DNA of 8,933 nucleotides from Chloroflexota bacterium (GCA_003670425.1 QWRL01000085.1:1-8933), one strand, 5' to 3'; positions 1-7,339 are shown, numbered from the stretch's first letter. Numbers and translations: made by a program. Notes: generated by a model from the letters alone, not told the origin.

Positions 1-1344
1 CTGCAGCGCGTAGCTGCCAGGCTGCCACACCTCACCGGCATCACCGAAAATCCAATTCACCTAAATCCGTACAGTGCCTATTTTTATTGGGGCCTAACGC
101 CACTGATGCGGGTCGTGGGCGGTAGCGATGTTTGGCTGGTTGCATTTGTTGCGCGCACGGTAATGCTGCTGCTGGTTGCGGCCATATTTCTCAGCGCAGC
201 GCTCTTCAACCGCCGCTCTCGCTTGTTTATCATCAGCGCGCCGGCAGCCGCACTCACGCTGCTAATGATTGCAGCGCTGGACTTGGGCATGCTGCTCTCG
301 ATCCGGCCCGATCTGCCGGCGGTTTTTTTTGAGCTGCTTGTTTTTTATCTGGCATGGGAACTGCTCTTCCGCAAAAAGCAGGCACTGGTGCCGGCTGCCA
401 CGCTTGTGGGCTTGGCTGCCGCGCTGGCCTGCTCCTTCCGGCTCAACAGCCTTACAATTTTTCTCGGTGTATTGATTGCGCTGGCACTTGAGCGCCGCGG
501 AAAGATGCTTGCGTGGTGCATGGCTAGCTTCGCCGCATTTACGGCAGCGCTGCTCGCGCTGCTCTGGCTGGGCTACAGTGCACCCGGCCTCGAGAATGCG
601 CTGCTAATGACGCAGGGTGAGTTCTTTTCTGATTTGGGCACGCTGTCTCGCGTCGTCGAAAAAGCGATCGCAGAGCTGGTAATGCAGCGCCTGCCAATGT
701 ACATGTTGATCATTGCCGGGCTGGCAGCACTCTACCAATCTGCGCCCGCCGCCGCGCGCCTGTATGTGTGCTGCTTGCTGAGCAGCTACATGCTGGCGTT
801 TCTAGGATTGCTGCGCATTGGCGGCGGCAGCAATTATTTTCACAGTGCGGTGTTCTTGGGATTTCTTCCGGCAGCTGCGGGGCTGCACAATCTTTTCCAA
901 AGCAGTGAGATCTCTGGCGTACATTGGGGTGCGCGCCTGGCCACCGTGTTGTATGTCGCGGCATTGGCTTTTGCGCCGCTCTACATGGCTTTGAACAACA
1001 TCGTGTACCGGTCCGGCAATCACCCGTGGGCAGCAGCGCGCGCATATCTGGATGCAAACATTGGCGCAGGAAAAATTTATACCAGTGACAGCACCGCCAT
1101 GTTGTACATGAGTGATCGCACCGCGTTGGGCCCATATGCAGAAACCGCACTGGGCATCAACAGAAATCTCAAGCGGTTCCTGCCACAGATTGAAGCGAAT
1201 TTAGCGGCGCAGCGCTTTAGTGCTGCGGTGGTCGTGTCGCGCACCTGTGCGGAGTGGCAGCCGGTTGGCATCTTCACTGCGCAACTTAATCACCTTGCGC
1301 GTTTGGGCTACCACGAAGGGTCAATCTGTGTTTTCCTGCCGTGA
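1..1344 (+). CDS. Putative GT-C-type membrane glycosyltransferase (5' partial)
   Basis: The frame is open from base 1 to the TGA at 1342-1344, so the gene begins outside the window; 447 codons are visible. An internal ATG at 106 is probably not the start, because the protein-like sequence continues upstream of it (a stretch containing NPYSAYFYWG). The product is strongly hydrophobic with roughly nine or ten membrane segments, separated by short basic loops (FNRRS, RKK, ERRGK), followed by a soluble C-terminal domain of about 100 residues ending in VFLP. A segment reading SIRPDLPAVFFELL resembles the loop and helix of GT39/GT83-like (PMT_2/ArnT-type) transferases, which move sugars from polyprenyl-phosphate carriers on the outer face of the membrane. 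The N-terminal loop with the catalytic acidic residue is missing from the window, so the family call is an inference. The neighbouring WecA-like gene fits a surface-glycan role. It could also be a membrane protein of unknown function. Confidence 0.6.
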   Translation: MQRVAARLPHLTGITENPIHLNPYSAYFYWGLTPLMRVVGGSDVWLVAFVARTVMLLLVAAIFLSAALFNRRSRLFIISAPAAALTLLMIAALDLGMLLSIRPDLPAVFFELLVFYLAWELLFRKKQALVPAATLVGLAAALACSFRLNSLTIFLGVLIALALERRGKMLAWCMASFAAFTAALLALLWLGYSAPGLENALLMTQGEFFSDLGTLSRVVEKAIAELVMQRLPMYMLIIAGLAALYQSAPAAARLYVCCLLSSYMLAFLGLLRIGGGSNYFHSAVFLGFLPAAAGLHNLFQSSEISGVHWGARLATVLYVAALAFAPLYMALNNIVYRSGNHPWAAARAYLDANIGAGKIYTSDSTAMLYMSDRTALGPYAETALGINRNLKRFLPQIEANLAAQRFSAAVVVSRTCAEWQPVGIFTAQLNHLARLGYHEGSICVFLP

Positions 1345-1464
1345 CAATCCGGCAGCATAATTTGGTCGTTACGAAATCGGCAGGTATTGCCCGAGCCCAC
1401 AATCCAGCAGCCAGCCACCATTGCGCATTAAGTTCTGGCAAGCGCGCGGCCTGATAGTTTGCGT

Positions 1465-1484
1465 TAAAATGTTGCACTGCGGAG
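1465..1484 (+). promoter_or_regulatory. Possible -10 box and Shine-Dalgarno site of upp
   Basis: TAAAAT at 1465-1470 matches five of six bases of the bacterial -10 consensus. GGAG at 1481-1484 lies nine bases before the ATG at 1494 and is a good ribosome binding site. No convincing -35 box is seen at the usual distance, so the promoter part is weak. The 149-bp gap after the glycosyltransferase gene makes an independent upp promoter reasonable. Confidence 0.35.
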
Positions 1485-1493
1485 ACTGAAACA

Positions 1494-2117
1494 ATGGCAA
1501 ACGTTTTTCCATCCACCCACCCTTTGGTTGCGCACAAGCTGGCCAAGCTGCGCAGCGTTGAAACAACCCATAAAGAATTTCGTGAACTGATCCGCGAAAT
1601 TAGCATCTTGTTGGCTGTGGACGCCACGCGGGCACTTGCGTTGCGCGGCATTGCCGTTACGACGCCAATGGGGCCGGCGAGCGGGCAGACGCTAGACGGG
1701 GCGATTGGGCTGGTGCCGGTGCTGCGTGCCGGTTTGGGAATGGTGGAGGGGATTTGGGAAATGATGCCCGGCGCCGCGGTGTGGCACATCGGATTGAAGC
1801 GCGACGAGCGCACGCTTGAACCAGTGCAGTATTACGCCAACAAACCGGACACGACCAAGGTGCAGGTATGCCTGGTGCTGGATCCGATGCTTGCGACGGG
1901 TGGATCAGCATCAGCGACTTGTGATTTGTTAAAGGCGTGGGGCATGCAGAGCCTGATTTACATCGGCTTGATTGCTGCACCGGAAGGCGTGGCGCGCCTG
2001 CAAGCTGACCATCCGGATGTGCCGATTTATGTTGCCGCAATCGATACGAACCTAAATCCAGTGGGCTACATCATTCCCGGTTTGGGTGATGCCGGCGACA
2101 GGCAATTTGGCACCTGA
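1494..2117 (+). CDS. upp: Uracil phosphoribosyltransferase
   Basis: This cytosolic pyrimidine-salvage enzyme makes UMP and pyrophosphate from uracil and PRPP. The 207-residue length is that of the family. Visible signatures in order are HPLVAHKLAKLR near the N-terminus (residues 9-20), TTPMG (56-60), PVLRAGLGM (75-83), the PRPP-binding loop DPMLATGGS (130-138), AAPEGV (161-166), and the uracil-binding C-terminus GYIIPGLGDAGDRQFGT (191-207). All expected motifs are intact, so the enzyme should be active. The ATG at 1494 is chosen because GGAG sits nine bases upstream and the N-terminus aligns with the family's usual beginning. It stands alone, 149 bp from the upstream gene and 108 bp from the downstream one, with no other pyrimidine gene nearby. 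No clear intrinsic terminator follows. Confidence 0.97.
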   Translation: MANVFPSTHPLVAHKLAKLRSVETTHKEFRELIREISILLAVDATRALALRGIAVTTPMGPASGQTLDGAIGLVPVLRAGLGMVEGIWEMMPGAAVWHIGLKRDERTLEPVQYYANKPDTTKVQVCLVLDPMLATGGSASATCDLLKAWGMQSLIYIGLIAAPEGVARLQADHPDVPIYVAAIDTNLNPVGYIIPGLGDAGDRQFGT

Positions 2118-2176
2118 CAAAATCCCTTTGTGCACACTGGGAGACGCCGGTCTTTTCGGTGGCTGGCAAGACTGCG

Positions 2177-2216
2177 GTGCGCGCGCGCAATGCAACTTGC
2201 AACAATCCGCTAACTT
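2177..2216 (+). promoter_or_regulatory. Palindromes and possible -10 box before the WecA-like gene
   Basis: The 108-bp gap between upp and the WecA-like gene holds an alternating purine-pyrimidine tract with the perfect palindrome TGCGCGCGCGCA (2178-2189), then the dyad TGCAA-C-TTGCA (2191-2201), then TAACTT (2211-2216), a weak -10 candidate. Transcription from that box would start about two or three bases before the ATG at 2226, giving an almost leaderless mRNA. No Shine-Dalgarno sequence is seen. No -35 match was found, so this is a suggestion from pattern only. Confidence 0.22.
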
Positions 2217-2225
2217 CAGCTTGAG

Positions 2226-3293
2226 ATGACCACCGCACTAATTGTGTTTGCGACGGCGCTGGCTGCGAGCCTGCTCAGCACACCACTGGCCGGCTGGCTG
2301 GGGCGCCGGCTGCGGCTGGTGGACGCGCCCGATGGGCGCCACCAACATACAGGGACCATCTCGCGGCTGGGGGGTGTGGGGATTGTGCTGGCGCTGTTTG
2401 CCGGCTGCGCAGTGGCGTGGTGGCTGGACGCGCCCACGGGCGGCCCGGACCGCCTGCGCATTGCGGGCATGCTGCTGGGCACGCTGTTTGTGTTCGGCCT
2501 CGGTTTGGTTGACGACTGGCGCGAACTCGGCCCAATCCCGCAGCTGCTGGGGCAGCTGGCCGCTGCGGCGATTGCAATGTTCAGCACAGTATTCATCGAG
2601 CGCTTTACAAATCCACTAAACGGCGAGCTGGTGGTGCTTGGCAGCTGGCTGCCACTCGGGCCGCTGCTGGTTATTGCGCTTACCAGCGTGTGGATTGCCG
2701 GAATGATGAACACCGTAAACTGGCTCGACGGCCTTGACGGGCTGGCCGCCGGCGTGGGCGCGATCGCAGCGATTTTTTTTGCGGCGCATATGTACAGCGT
2801 CGGCCAGCCATCAGTGGCGCTGTTTGCGCTGGCGCTGGCGGGCGCATGCATTGGCTTCCTGCCCTACAACTTTAGCCCCGCGCGCGTGTTCCTCGGCAGC
2901 GCAGGCGTGTTCACCATCGGCTTCCAACTTGCAGCGCTTTCCATACTTGCGCCCGCGCGCTTTGCCACCGCTTTGCTGGTGCTGGCAGTGCCCATCACGG
3001 ACACATTCTGGCGCATCCTGATGCGCATGCGCAGCGGCCGCTCCCCGCTGCAGGGCGACCGCGGCCACTTGCATTTCCGGCTGCTCGACCGCGGCTATCC
3101 GCAAAATCGCATTGTGCTTGGCTATTGGGTATTGTGCGCGGTACTGGGGCTGCTTTCCTTGCTGCCAATTGCGCGCATTTTCAAGCTTGTGACGCTGGCC
3201 GCAGTGCTGGCCGGCGCCAGCATTGCACTGGCCCGGCTCTCAAGCCCGCAAGCGCTGGCCGCCGCGCAGCCGCCACAAGAGCGCCTCAAGTAA
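2226..3293 (+). CDS. WecA/TagO/MraY-family polyprenyl-phosphate sugar-1-phosphate transferase
   Basis: Enzymes of this family transfer GlcNAc-1-phosphate or a related sugar from its UDP donor to undecaprenyl phosphate at the inner face of the membrane, the first step of many surface glycans. The 355-residue product has about ten hydrophobic helices. Motifs in order: DAPDGRHQHTGTISRLGG (33-50), VDD (95-97), MNTVNWLDGLDGL (161-173) with D168 and D171, and FLPYNFSPARVFLG (211-224). Two sites depart from the family: where GDxGS is usual, the sequence reads GSAG (224-227), so the Mg-binding Asp is Ser225; and the HxHH loop after GDRG reads HLHF (281-284). The remaining motifs exclude a random hydrophobic protein. 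It may be an active variant clade, have another substrate, or be impaired. The ATG at 2226 follows an in-frame TAA at 2211 and lacks a clear ribosome binding site. The 3' end overlaps the convergent gene by 54 bp. Confidence 0.88.
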   Translation: MTTALIVFATALAASLLSTPLAGWLGRRLRLVDAPDGRHQHTGTISRLGGVGIVLALFAGCAVAWWLDAPTGGPDRLRIAGMLLGTLFVFGLGLVDDWRELGPIPQLLGQLAAAAIAMFSTVFIERFTNPLNGELVVLGSWLPLGPLLVIALTSVWIAGMMNTVNWLDGLDGLAAGVGAIAAIFFAAHMYSVGQPSVALFALALAGACIGFLPYNFSPARVFLGSAGVFTIGFQLAALSILAPARFATALLVLAVPITDTFWRILMRMRSGRSPLQGDRGHLHFRLLDRGYPQNRIVLGYWVLCAVLGLLSLLPIARIFKLVTLAAVLAGASIALARLSSPQALAAAQPPQERLK

Positions 3294-4004
3294 ATAAAGT
3301 ACGGGCAGCAACAGCAGATCCAGCAGGATGGTGATGCCCATCGCCACGCTTGCAGCACTCGCAAGACTCCACGCCACACCGCCCAGCGCAGTTCGCACAA
3401 GCGCCAGCATTCCAAGCAGGTACCCGCCAAGCATCAAGCTTCCCAGCAGGGCAGCAGCAGCGGGCAGCGCACGCCGGTCAGATGCGCTGGGCAGCATCGT
3501 ATTGCTGCACGCAAAAAGCAAGTAGATCCACAACCACAAATCCGGCCGCTGCCAAAATTCAGCCAGCAACGCGCGCACCTGAATGGTTTCCGCCGCAGCC
3601 GCGGCCGTCCACAACCGGTTCAAACCCAGGCGCTCGCTGATCACGCTCACCAGCACGATCCCGGCCACAAGCGGTGCGGTTCCCACAAACGCTGCGCGGG
3701 CAAGGTTCATGCGCTCGGTCTTCACGTATCCAAGGCGCACCGAACCATCCCGCTGGCGCTGCGGCCACAACGAGATCTCAAGGTCGCGCATTCCCAAAAG
3801 GCGCGCCACAATCCAGTGGCTGGCTTCATGCAGCGCGACGCCCGGCAAAAATAGCAGTTGAAACGCCAGCAATGCTGCATGCTCATTGCGGATCGCCAGC
3901 AGCAAAATCAGCTGCACATGGCGCGCAACGCGACTCTGCAGCCAGCCCAGCAGCGCCAGACACGCCAGCAGCCACAACCCCAGCCCCAAGTTCGGCAGCG
4001 CCAC
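3240..4004 (-). CDS. Putative HExxH (M50-like) integral membrane metallopeptidase
   Basis: The 254-residue product is a multi-pass membrane protein with hydrophobic stretches near residues 5-20, 30-58, 103-122, 156-172, 180-205 and 212-245. Inside the membrane segment near residue 60 lies HEASH (59-63), the HExxH zinc-binding signature, preceded by LPGVAL. A second conserved-looking site, SNTMLPSASDRR (167-178), is placed like the N/P/D motif that supplies the third zinc ligand in site-2-protease (M50) enzymes. D176 would be the candidate ligand. This is the basis for the M50-like call; the substrate is unknown, and the sequence is short of the PDZ domain found in many S2P proteins. The start is GTG at 4004, because an in-frame TAG lies a short way upstream and no ATG intervenes; no ribosome binding site is evident. 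It follows tpiA by 66 bp on the same strand, so it may be the last gene of the glycolytic cluster, and it converges with the WecA-like gene. Confidence 0.7.
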   Translation of the reverse strand: MALPNLGLGLWLLACLALLGWLQSRVARHVQLILLLAIRNEHAALLAFQLLFLPGVALHEASHWIVARLLGMRDLEISLWPQRQRDGSVRLGYVKTERMNLARAAFVGTAPLVAGIVLVSVISERLGLNRLWTAAAAAETIQVRALLAEFWQRPDLWLWIYLLFACSNTMLPSASDRRALPAAAALLGSLMLGGYLLGMLALVRTALGGVAWSLASAASVAMGITILLDLLLLPVLYLLEALLWRLRGGQRLRA

Positions 4005-4070
4005 CAGAATTAGATTTACGCTGAAGCCCTAATGGCAGCAGCCGCCGGACGCATTGCACACAGCCGCAAC

Positions 4071-4829
4071 TCAAGCAGCATTGCGCACGATATCAACAAA
4101 GCTTGTGGCTGTGAGGCTTGCACCGCCAACCAGCGCTCCATCAATATCCGGCTGCGCCATAAACTCGGCAATGTTGCTGCCTTTGACGCTGCCACCGTAT
4201 TGCACCCGCACCTGCTGCGCAACCGCCACGCCAAACATTTGCGCCAGCACCGCCCGCACACTTTCACCACAAACTTTATTTGCACCCGCAGCAGTTGCAG
4301 CGCGCCCGGAACCAATCGCCCAGACAGGCTCATACGCAACCACGCTGCTGGCCACATCAGCCGCGGCAATCTGCGCATACGCCGCGCGCACCTGGCGTTC
4401 CACCACCAGTGCAGTTTGCGCTGCGTCATACTCCAGCAGGCTTTCGCCCACACAAATAATCGGGCGCAAGCCATGCGCCAGCGCGGCCAGCGCCTTGCGC
4501 CCCACTTGCTCATCCGTCTCCGCAAAAAACTGGCGCCGCTCAGAGTGCCCCACAATCACATACTGGCACAACCCGGCCAGCATGCCCGCGGCAATCTCTC
4601 CCGTGAACGCACCGCTTTCTTCCGCATGCACATTTTGCGCCCCTAATTTAAGATTGGACCCGCGCAACACATGCGCCACTGCGGCGAGCCCTACAAACGG
4701 CGGGCAAAGCACTGCTTCCACAGCGTGCTGGCCCGCCAGCGCCGCCTTGATAGCTGCTGCCAGCTCCGCGCTTTCATCTGGCAGCGTGTTCATCTTCCAA
4801 TTGCCGGCAATGATGGGAACTCTTTTCAA
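4071..4829 (-). CDS. tpiA: Triosephosphate isomerase
   Basis: This cytosolic TIM-barrel enzyme interconverts dihydroxyacetone phosphate and glyceraldehyde 3-phosphate. The 252-residue length is typical. Catalytic residues are all visible: K12 in GNWKMN, H95 in VGHSERR, and E167 in AYEPVWAIG. The flexible phosphate loop is IGSGRAAT (172-179) and the phosphate-binding YGGSVKGSN lies at 211-219, followed by GALVGGASL (231-239). Loop 6 reads GSGR where GTGK is more common, a mild change. The start is TTG at 4829: a strong GAGGG lies seven bases upstream, and the KRVPIIAGNWKMN N-terminus matches the family, with no ATG in a suitable place. It lies 105 bp downstream of pgk on the same strand, a longer gap than elsewhere in the cluster, and 66 bp before the HExxH membrane gene. 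Confidence 0.97.
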   Translation of the reverse strand: MKRVPIIAGNWKMNTLPDESAELAAAIKAALAGQHAVEAVLCPPFVGLAAVAHVLRGSNLKLGAQNVHAEESGAFTGEIAAGMLAGLCQYVIVGHSERRQFFAETDEQVGRKALAALAHGLRPIICVGESLLEYDAAQTALVVERQVRAAYAQIAAADVASSVVAYEPVWAIGSGRAATAAGANKVCGESVRAVLAQMFGVAVAQQVRVQYGGSVKGSNIAEFMAQPDIDGALVGGASLTATSFVDIVRNAA

Positions 4830-4836
4830 TGTTGTA

Positions 4837-4842
4837 CCCTCA
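4837..4842 (-). promoter_or_regulatory. Shine-Dalgarno site deciding the tpiA TTG start
   Basis: On the minus strand the sequence reads TGAGGG, then seven bases, then TTG. This purine block is the best ribosome binding site in the region, and its spacing supports TTG at 4829 as the start of tpiA. Confidence 0.7.
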
Positions 4843-4934
4843 GCTCTAATTCACAACTGCCCGCACCAACTGGCCCGCGAACAAGTCCACACGCGCAGTT
4901 TGCACCACTCGCTCAAGCAGTGCGCCCCAAAACA

Positions 4935-6113
4935 CTAGCGGTCATTCAGCGCTTCTACGCCCGGCAAAGTTCGGCCTTCCAAGAATTCCAAGCTGGCGCC
5001 ACCGCCAGTGGAGATGTGCGTGATGCGCGCTGCCAATCCAGCTTTGTGAATTGCAGCCACCGAATCTCCGCCACCCACAATCGAAGTTGCGCCGCAATCA
5101 GCCACAAGGCGTGCGACGTTAGTGGTGCCCGCTGCAAACGGCGCCAGCTCAAACACGCCCATCGGACCGTTCCACACCACCAGCTTGCATCCGCGCAGCG
5201 CCGCACCAAAGCGCGCAACAGTCTCCGGCCCAATGTCCAAAATCCGCCAGCCATCCGGCACGCCGCTGGACACGGCAATCGTCTGGACTTTTGCGTCCGC
5301 ACCAAATCGATCACCCAGCACGGCGTCAATCGGCCGCAGAATACGTTCGCCGTGCGTGTGCAGCAACGAGCGTGCCATATCTAGCGCGCTTTCCTCCACC
5401 AAAGAAGCACCCAGCGCCAGACCCTGCGCGCGCAAAAAGGTATTGGCCATGCCGCCACCAATCAACAATTTATCCGCTTTTTGCAACAAGTTTTGAATGA
5501 CGCCAATCTTGTCAGAAATTTTTGCGCCGCCAAGGATGGCAATGTATGGGTGTTGCGGAGTCAACACAGCCTGCCCCAGATACTTGAGTTCAGCCTCCAT
5601 CAACAAACCCGCCACCGCCGGCAGCAGTTTTGCAACGCCCACGGTTGACGCATGCGCCCGATGCGCCGAGCCAAACGCATCATTAACATACAGCTGGGCG
5701 TGCGCCGCCAGCTGCGCAGCAAAGCCGGCATCATTTTTCTCTTCGCCAGCATGGAAGCGCGTATTTTCAAGCAGCAGCACCTCGCCCGCTGCCAGCGCCT
5801 TCACCTGGTTGGTTGCCGCACTGCCCACACAATCCGGCGCAAAATGAACCATCCGGCCGGGGAGCAGCCCGGACAACGCCGGCAGCACCGACTGCAAAGA
5901 GAACTCCGGCTCAGGGCCGTGCTTGGGCCGCCCAAAATGCGAGCACAAGATAACCGAAGCCGACTGCGACAGCAGATGTTGAATTGTGGGGAGTGCGGCG
6001 CGGATGCGTGTATCATCCGCCACTGCGCCGTCCTTGAGCGGCACATTGAAGTCCACGCGCATCAGCACGCGCTTGCGCCGCAGATCAACGTCTCGAATTG
6101 TCTGCTTGTTCAT
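4935..6113 (-). CDS. pgk: Phosphoglycerate kinase
   Basis: This cytosolic enzyme moves the acyl phosphate of 1,3-bisphosphoglycerate to ADP, giving 3-phosphoglycerate and ATP, and runs backwards in gluconeogenesis. At 392 residues it is a full-length bacterial single-domain-pair enzyme. Substrate-side signatures are RVDFNVPL (19-26), DDTRIRA (33-39), SHFGRPK (58-64; the usual Leu is Phe), LLENTRFHAGEEKND (114-128) and VNDAFGSAHRAHAST (143-157). Nucleotide-side signatures are ILGGAKISDKI (193-203), IGGGMANTFL (218-227), WNGPMGVFE (314-322), GGGDSVAAI (347-355) and STGGGASLEFLEG (368-380). Nothing is missing. The ATG at 6113 has only a weak GAG/CGGG purine stretch before it. It lies 62 bp downstream of gap on the same strand and is very likely co-transcribed with it. 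Confidence 0.98.
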   Translation of the reverse strand: MNKQTIRDVDLRRKRVLMRVDFNVPLKDGAVADDTRIRAALPTIQHLLSQSASVILCSHFGRPKHGPEPEFSLQSVLPALSGLLPGRMVHFAPDCVGSAATNQVKALAAGEVLLLENTRFHAGEEKNDAGFAAQLAAHAQLYVNDAFGSAHRAHASTVGVAKLLPAVAGLLMEAELKYLGQAVLTPQHPYIAILGGAKISDKIGVIQNLLQKADKLLIGGGMANTFLRAQGLALGASLVEESALDMARSLLHTHGERILRPIDAVLGDRFGADAKVQTIAVSSGVPDGWRILDIGPETVARFGAALRGCKLVVWNGPMGVFELAPFAAGTTNVARLVADCGATSIVGGGDSVAAIHKAGLAARITHISTGGGASLEFLEGRTLPGVEALNDR

Positions 6114-6175
6114 CCCGCTCTAAGTTGCCGCCCATTACTCAAATGAATGAACATATTACAGGCACCGCCCGCACA

Positions 6176-7219
6176 CTACAGCTGCGCCGCAATCTTGGCT
6201 GCCAGGTCAGCTGTGCGGCAGGAGTAACCCCACTCGTTGTCGTACCATGTCACCACCTTCAGCATATTGCCCGCCATCACCATCGTGCTCTGCCCATCAA
6301 CGATTGATGAACGCGGATCACCCCGAAAATCAGAGGACACTAGCGGCTCGTCCGTATAGCCAAGAATTCCGTGCAGCGGACCGGACTCTGCAGCGGCTTT
6401 GAAGGCCGCATTAACTTCTGCCACAGTTGTACTCTTCTCCACCTGCACCACAAAATCCACCACCGATACAGTGGCTGTCGGCACCCGCAGTGCAAACCCG
6501 TCAAACTTGCCTTTGAGGTCAGGGATCACAAGCGCCACCGCTTTGGCGGCCCCGGTGGTGGTGGGAATAATGTTTTGGCCGGCAGCGCGTGCGCGCCGCA
6601 GATCACTGTGCACCACATCCAGAATGCGCTGGTCGTTGGTGTAAGCATGCACGGTGGTCATCATGCCGTGCTGAATCACAAACCGGTCATGGATGATCTT
6701 TGCCGCCGGAGCAAGGCAATTGGTGGTGCAAGATGCGTTGGAGATCACATGATGGTGCGCCGGATCATAGCGATCGGAGTTCACCCCTAAAACAATCGTA
6801 ATGTCCTCGTTGCTGGCGGGTGCAGAGATGATCACCTTTTTTGCGCCGCCTTCCGTAATATGCGCCGACGCGCCCGCCCGGCCTTTGGCCACATCGCCCT
6901 TGGCGTTAGTGAACACTCCAGTCGACTCGATCACAATCTCCACGCCTAGCTTGCGCCACGGAATTTTTCCAGGATCCTTTTCAGTACAGACTGCGATCTG
7001 CCGCCCGTCAATTACCAAGTTGCCGTCAGCAACTGTCACTGTCCCGGGATAGCGCCCGTATGTTGAGTCATACTTGAACAGGTGCGCGTTGGTCGGCGCA
7101 TCGGTAAGATCGTTGATCGCCACAACCTCAAGCGTGTCGCCGTGCCGGTCTTGAAGCGCCTTCAGTACTTGCCGCCCAATGCGCCCAAAACCATTAATCC
7201 CGATTTTTGTCTTTGCCAT
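6176..7219 (-). CDS. gap: Type I glyceraldehyde-3-phosphate dehydrogenase
   Basis: This cytosolic enzyme oxidises and phosphorylates glyceraldehyde 3-phosphate to 1,3-bisphosphoglycerate with NAD(P), or the reverse. The 347 residues begin with the Rossmann signature INGFGRIGR (8-16), then INDLTD (36-41), where the acidic residue after Asn favours NAD. The catalytic loop SNASCTTNC (160-168) gives Cys164, with its His partner H191 in HAYTNDQR. RRARAAGQNIIPTTTGAAKAV and WYDNEWGY (325-332) are also intact. Compared with common bacterial forms, about nine extra residues seem present around 106-118 (KGDVAKGRAGAS region), just after STGVFT. The ATG at 7219 is preceded by GGAG and GAGGG, the latter six bases away. 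It lies 120 bp downstream of the yvcK-like gene and heads the gap-pgk-tpiA series, covering adjoining steps of lower glycolysis/gluconeogenesis. Confidence 0.98.
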   Translation of the reverse strand: MAKTKIGINGFGRIGRQVLKALQDRHGDTLEVVAINDLTDAPTNAHLFKYDSTYGRYPGTVTVADGNLVIDGRQIAVCTEKDPGKIPWRKLGVEIVIESTGVFTNAKGDVAKGRAGASAHITEGGAKKVIISAPASNEDITIVLGVNSDRYDPAHHHVISNASCTTNCLAPAAKIIHDRFVIQHGMMTTVHAYTNDQRILDVVHSDLRRARAAGQNIIPTTTGAAKAVALVIPDLKGKFDGFALRVPTATVSVVDFVVQVEKSTTVAEVNAAFKAAAESGPLHGILGYTDEPLVSSDFRGDPRSSIVDGQSTMVMAGNMLKVVTWYDNEWGYSCRTADLAAKIAAQL

Positions 7220-7225
7220 CTTTTT

Positions 7226-7235
7226 CCCTCACTCC
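7226..7235 (-). promoter_or_regulatory. Shine-Dalgarno site of gap
   Basis: The minus strand reads GGAGTGAGGG followed by AAAAAG and the ATG of gap, giving a strong ribosome binding site at normal spacing. It suggests heavy translation of gap. Confidence 0.7.
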
Positions 7236-7308
7236 AAATTTTATTAAGTTGCCGCCAGCCAAATTTAGAATCCACTATCACCCAAAAAGTGTTTCGTGCA
7301 GACTTTTG
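7234..7308 (-). promoter_or_regulatory. Possible control region upstream of gap
   Basis: The 120-bp gap between yvcK and gap is AT-richer than its surroundings. It holds an 8-bp direct repeat CCAAATTT (plus strand 7234-7241 and 7259-7266, 25 bp apart) and an imperfect dyad CAAAAAGT-N11-ACTTTTG (7283-7290 and 7302-7308). TAAAAT occurs on the minus strand between the repeats but has no matching -35 box. This could be a gap promoter/operator; none of the elements matches a regulator site that I know. Confidence 0.25.
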
Positions 7309-7339
7309 TCACGCGGCGCTCTGCCCAACGTTATTCGAA

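Noticed and set aside
106..1344. ATG at 106 as the start of the first gene
   Set aside because: The reading frame is open to base 1 and the upstream residues look like part of the same protein, so the gene is treated as partial.
2117..2131. ACAAA-ATCCC-TTTGT hairpin at the upp stop codon
   Set aside because: Only five A/T-rich pairs and no T-run; too weak to call a terminator.
2216..2851. Minus-strand open frame opposite the WecA-like gene
   Set aside because: The plus strand carries recognisable motifs and membrane helices; the antisense product is Ser/Pro-rich with no family resemblance.
4830..4934. The 105-bp pgk-tpiA gap as a small gene or riboswitch
   Set aside because: No start with a ribosome binding site and no strong stem were found; only the tpiA Shine-Dalgarno site is supported.
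4054..4938. Plus-strand open frame (294 codons) opposite tpiA
   Set aside because: TpiA on the other strand has all catalytic residues; this frame is low-complexity Ala/Ser/Thr sequence with no family features.
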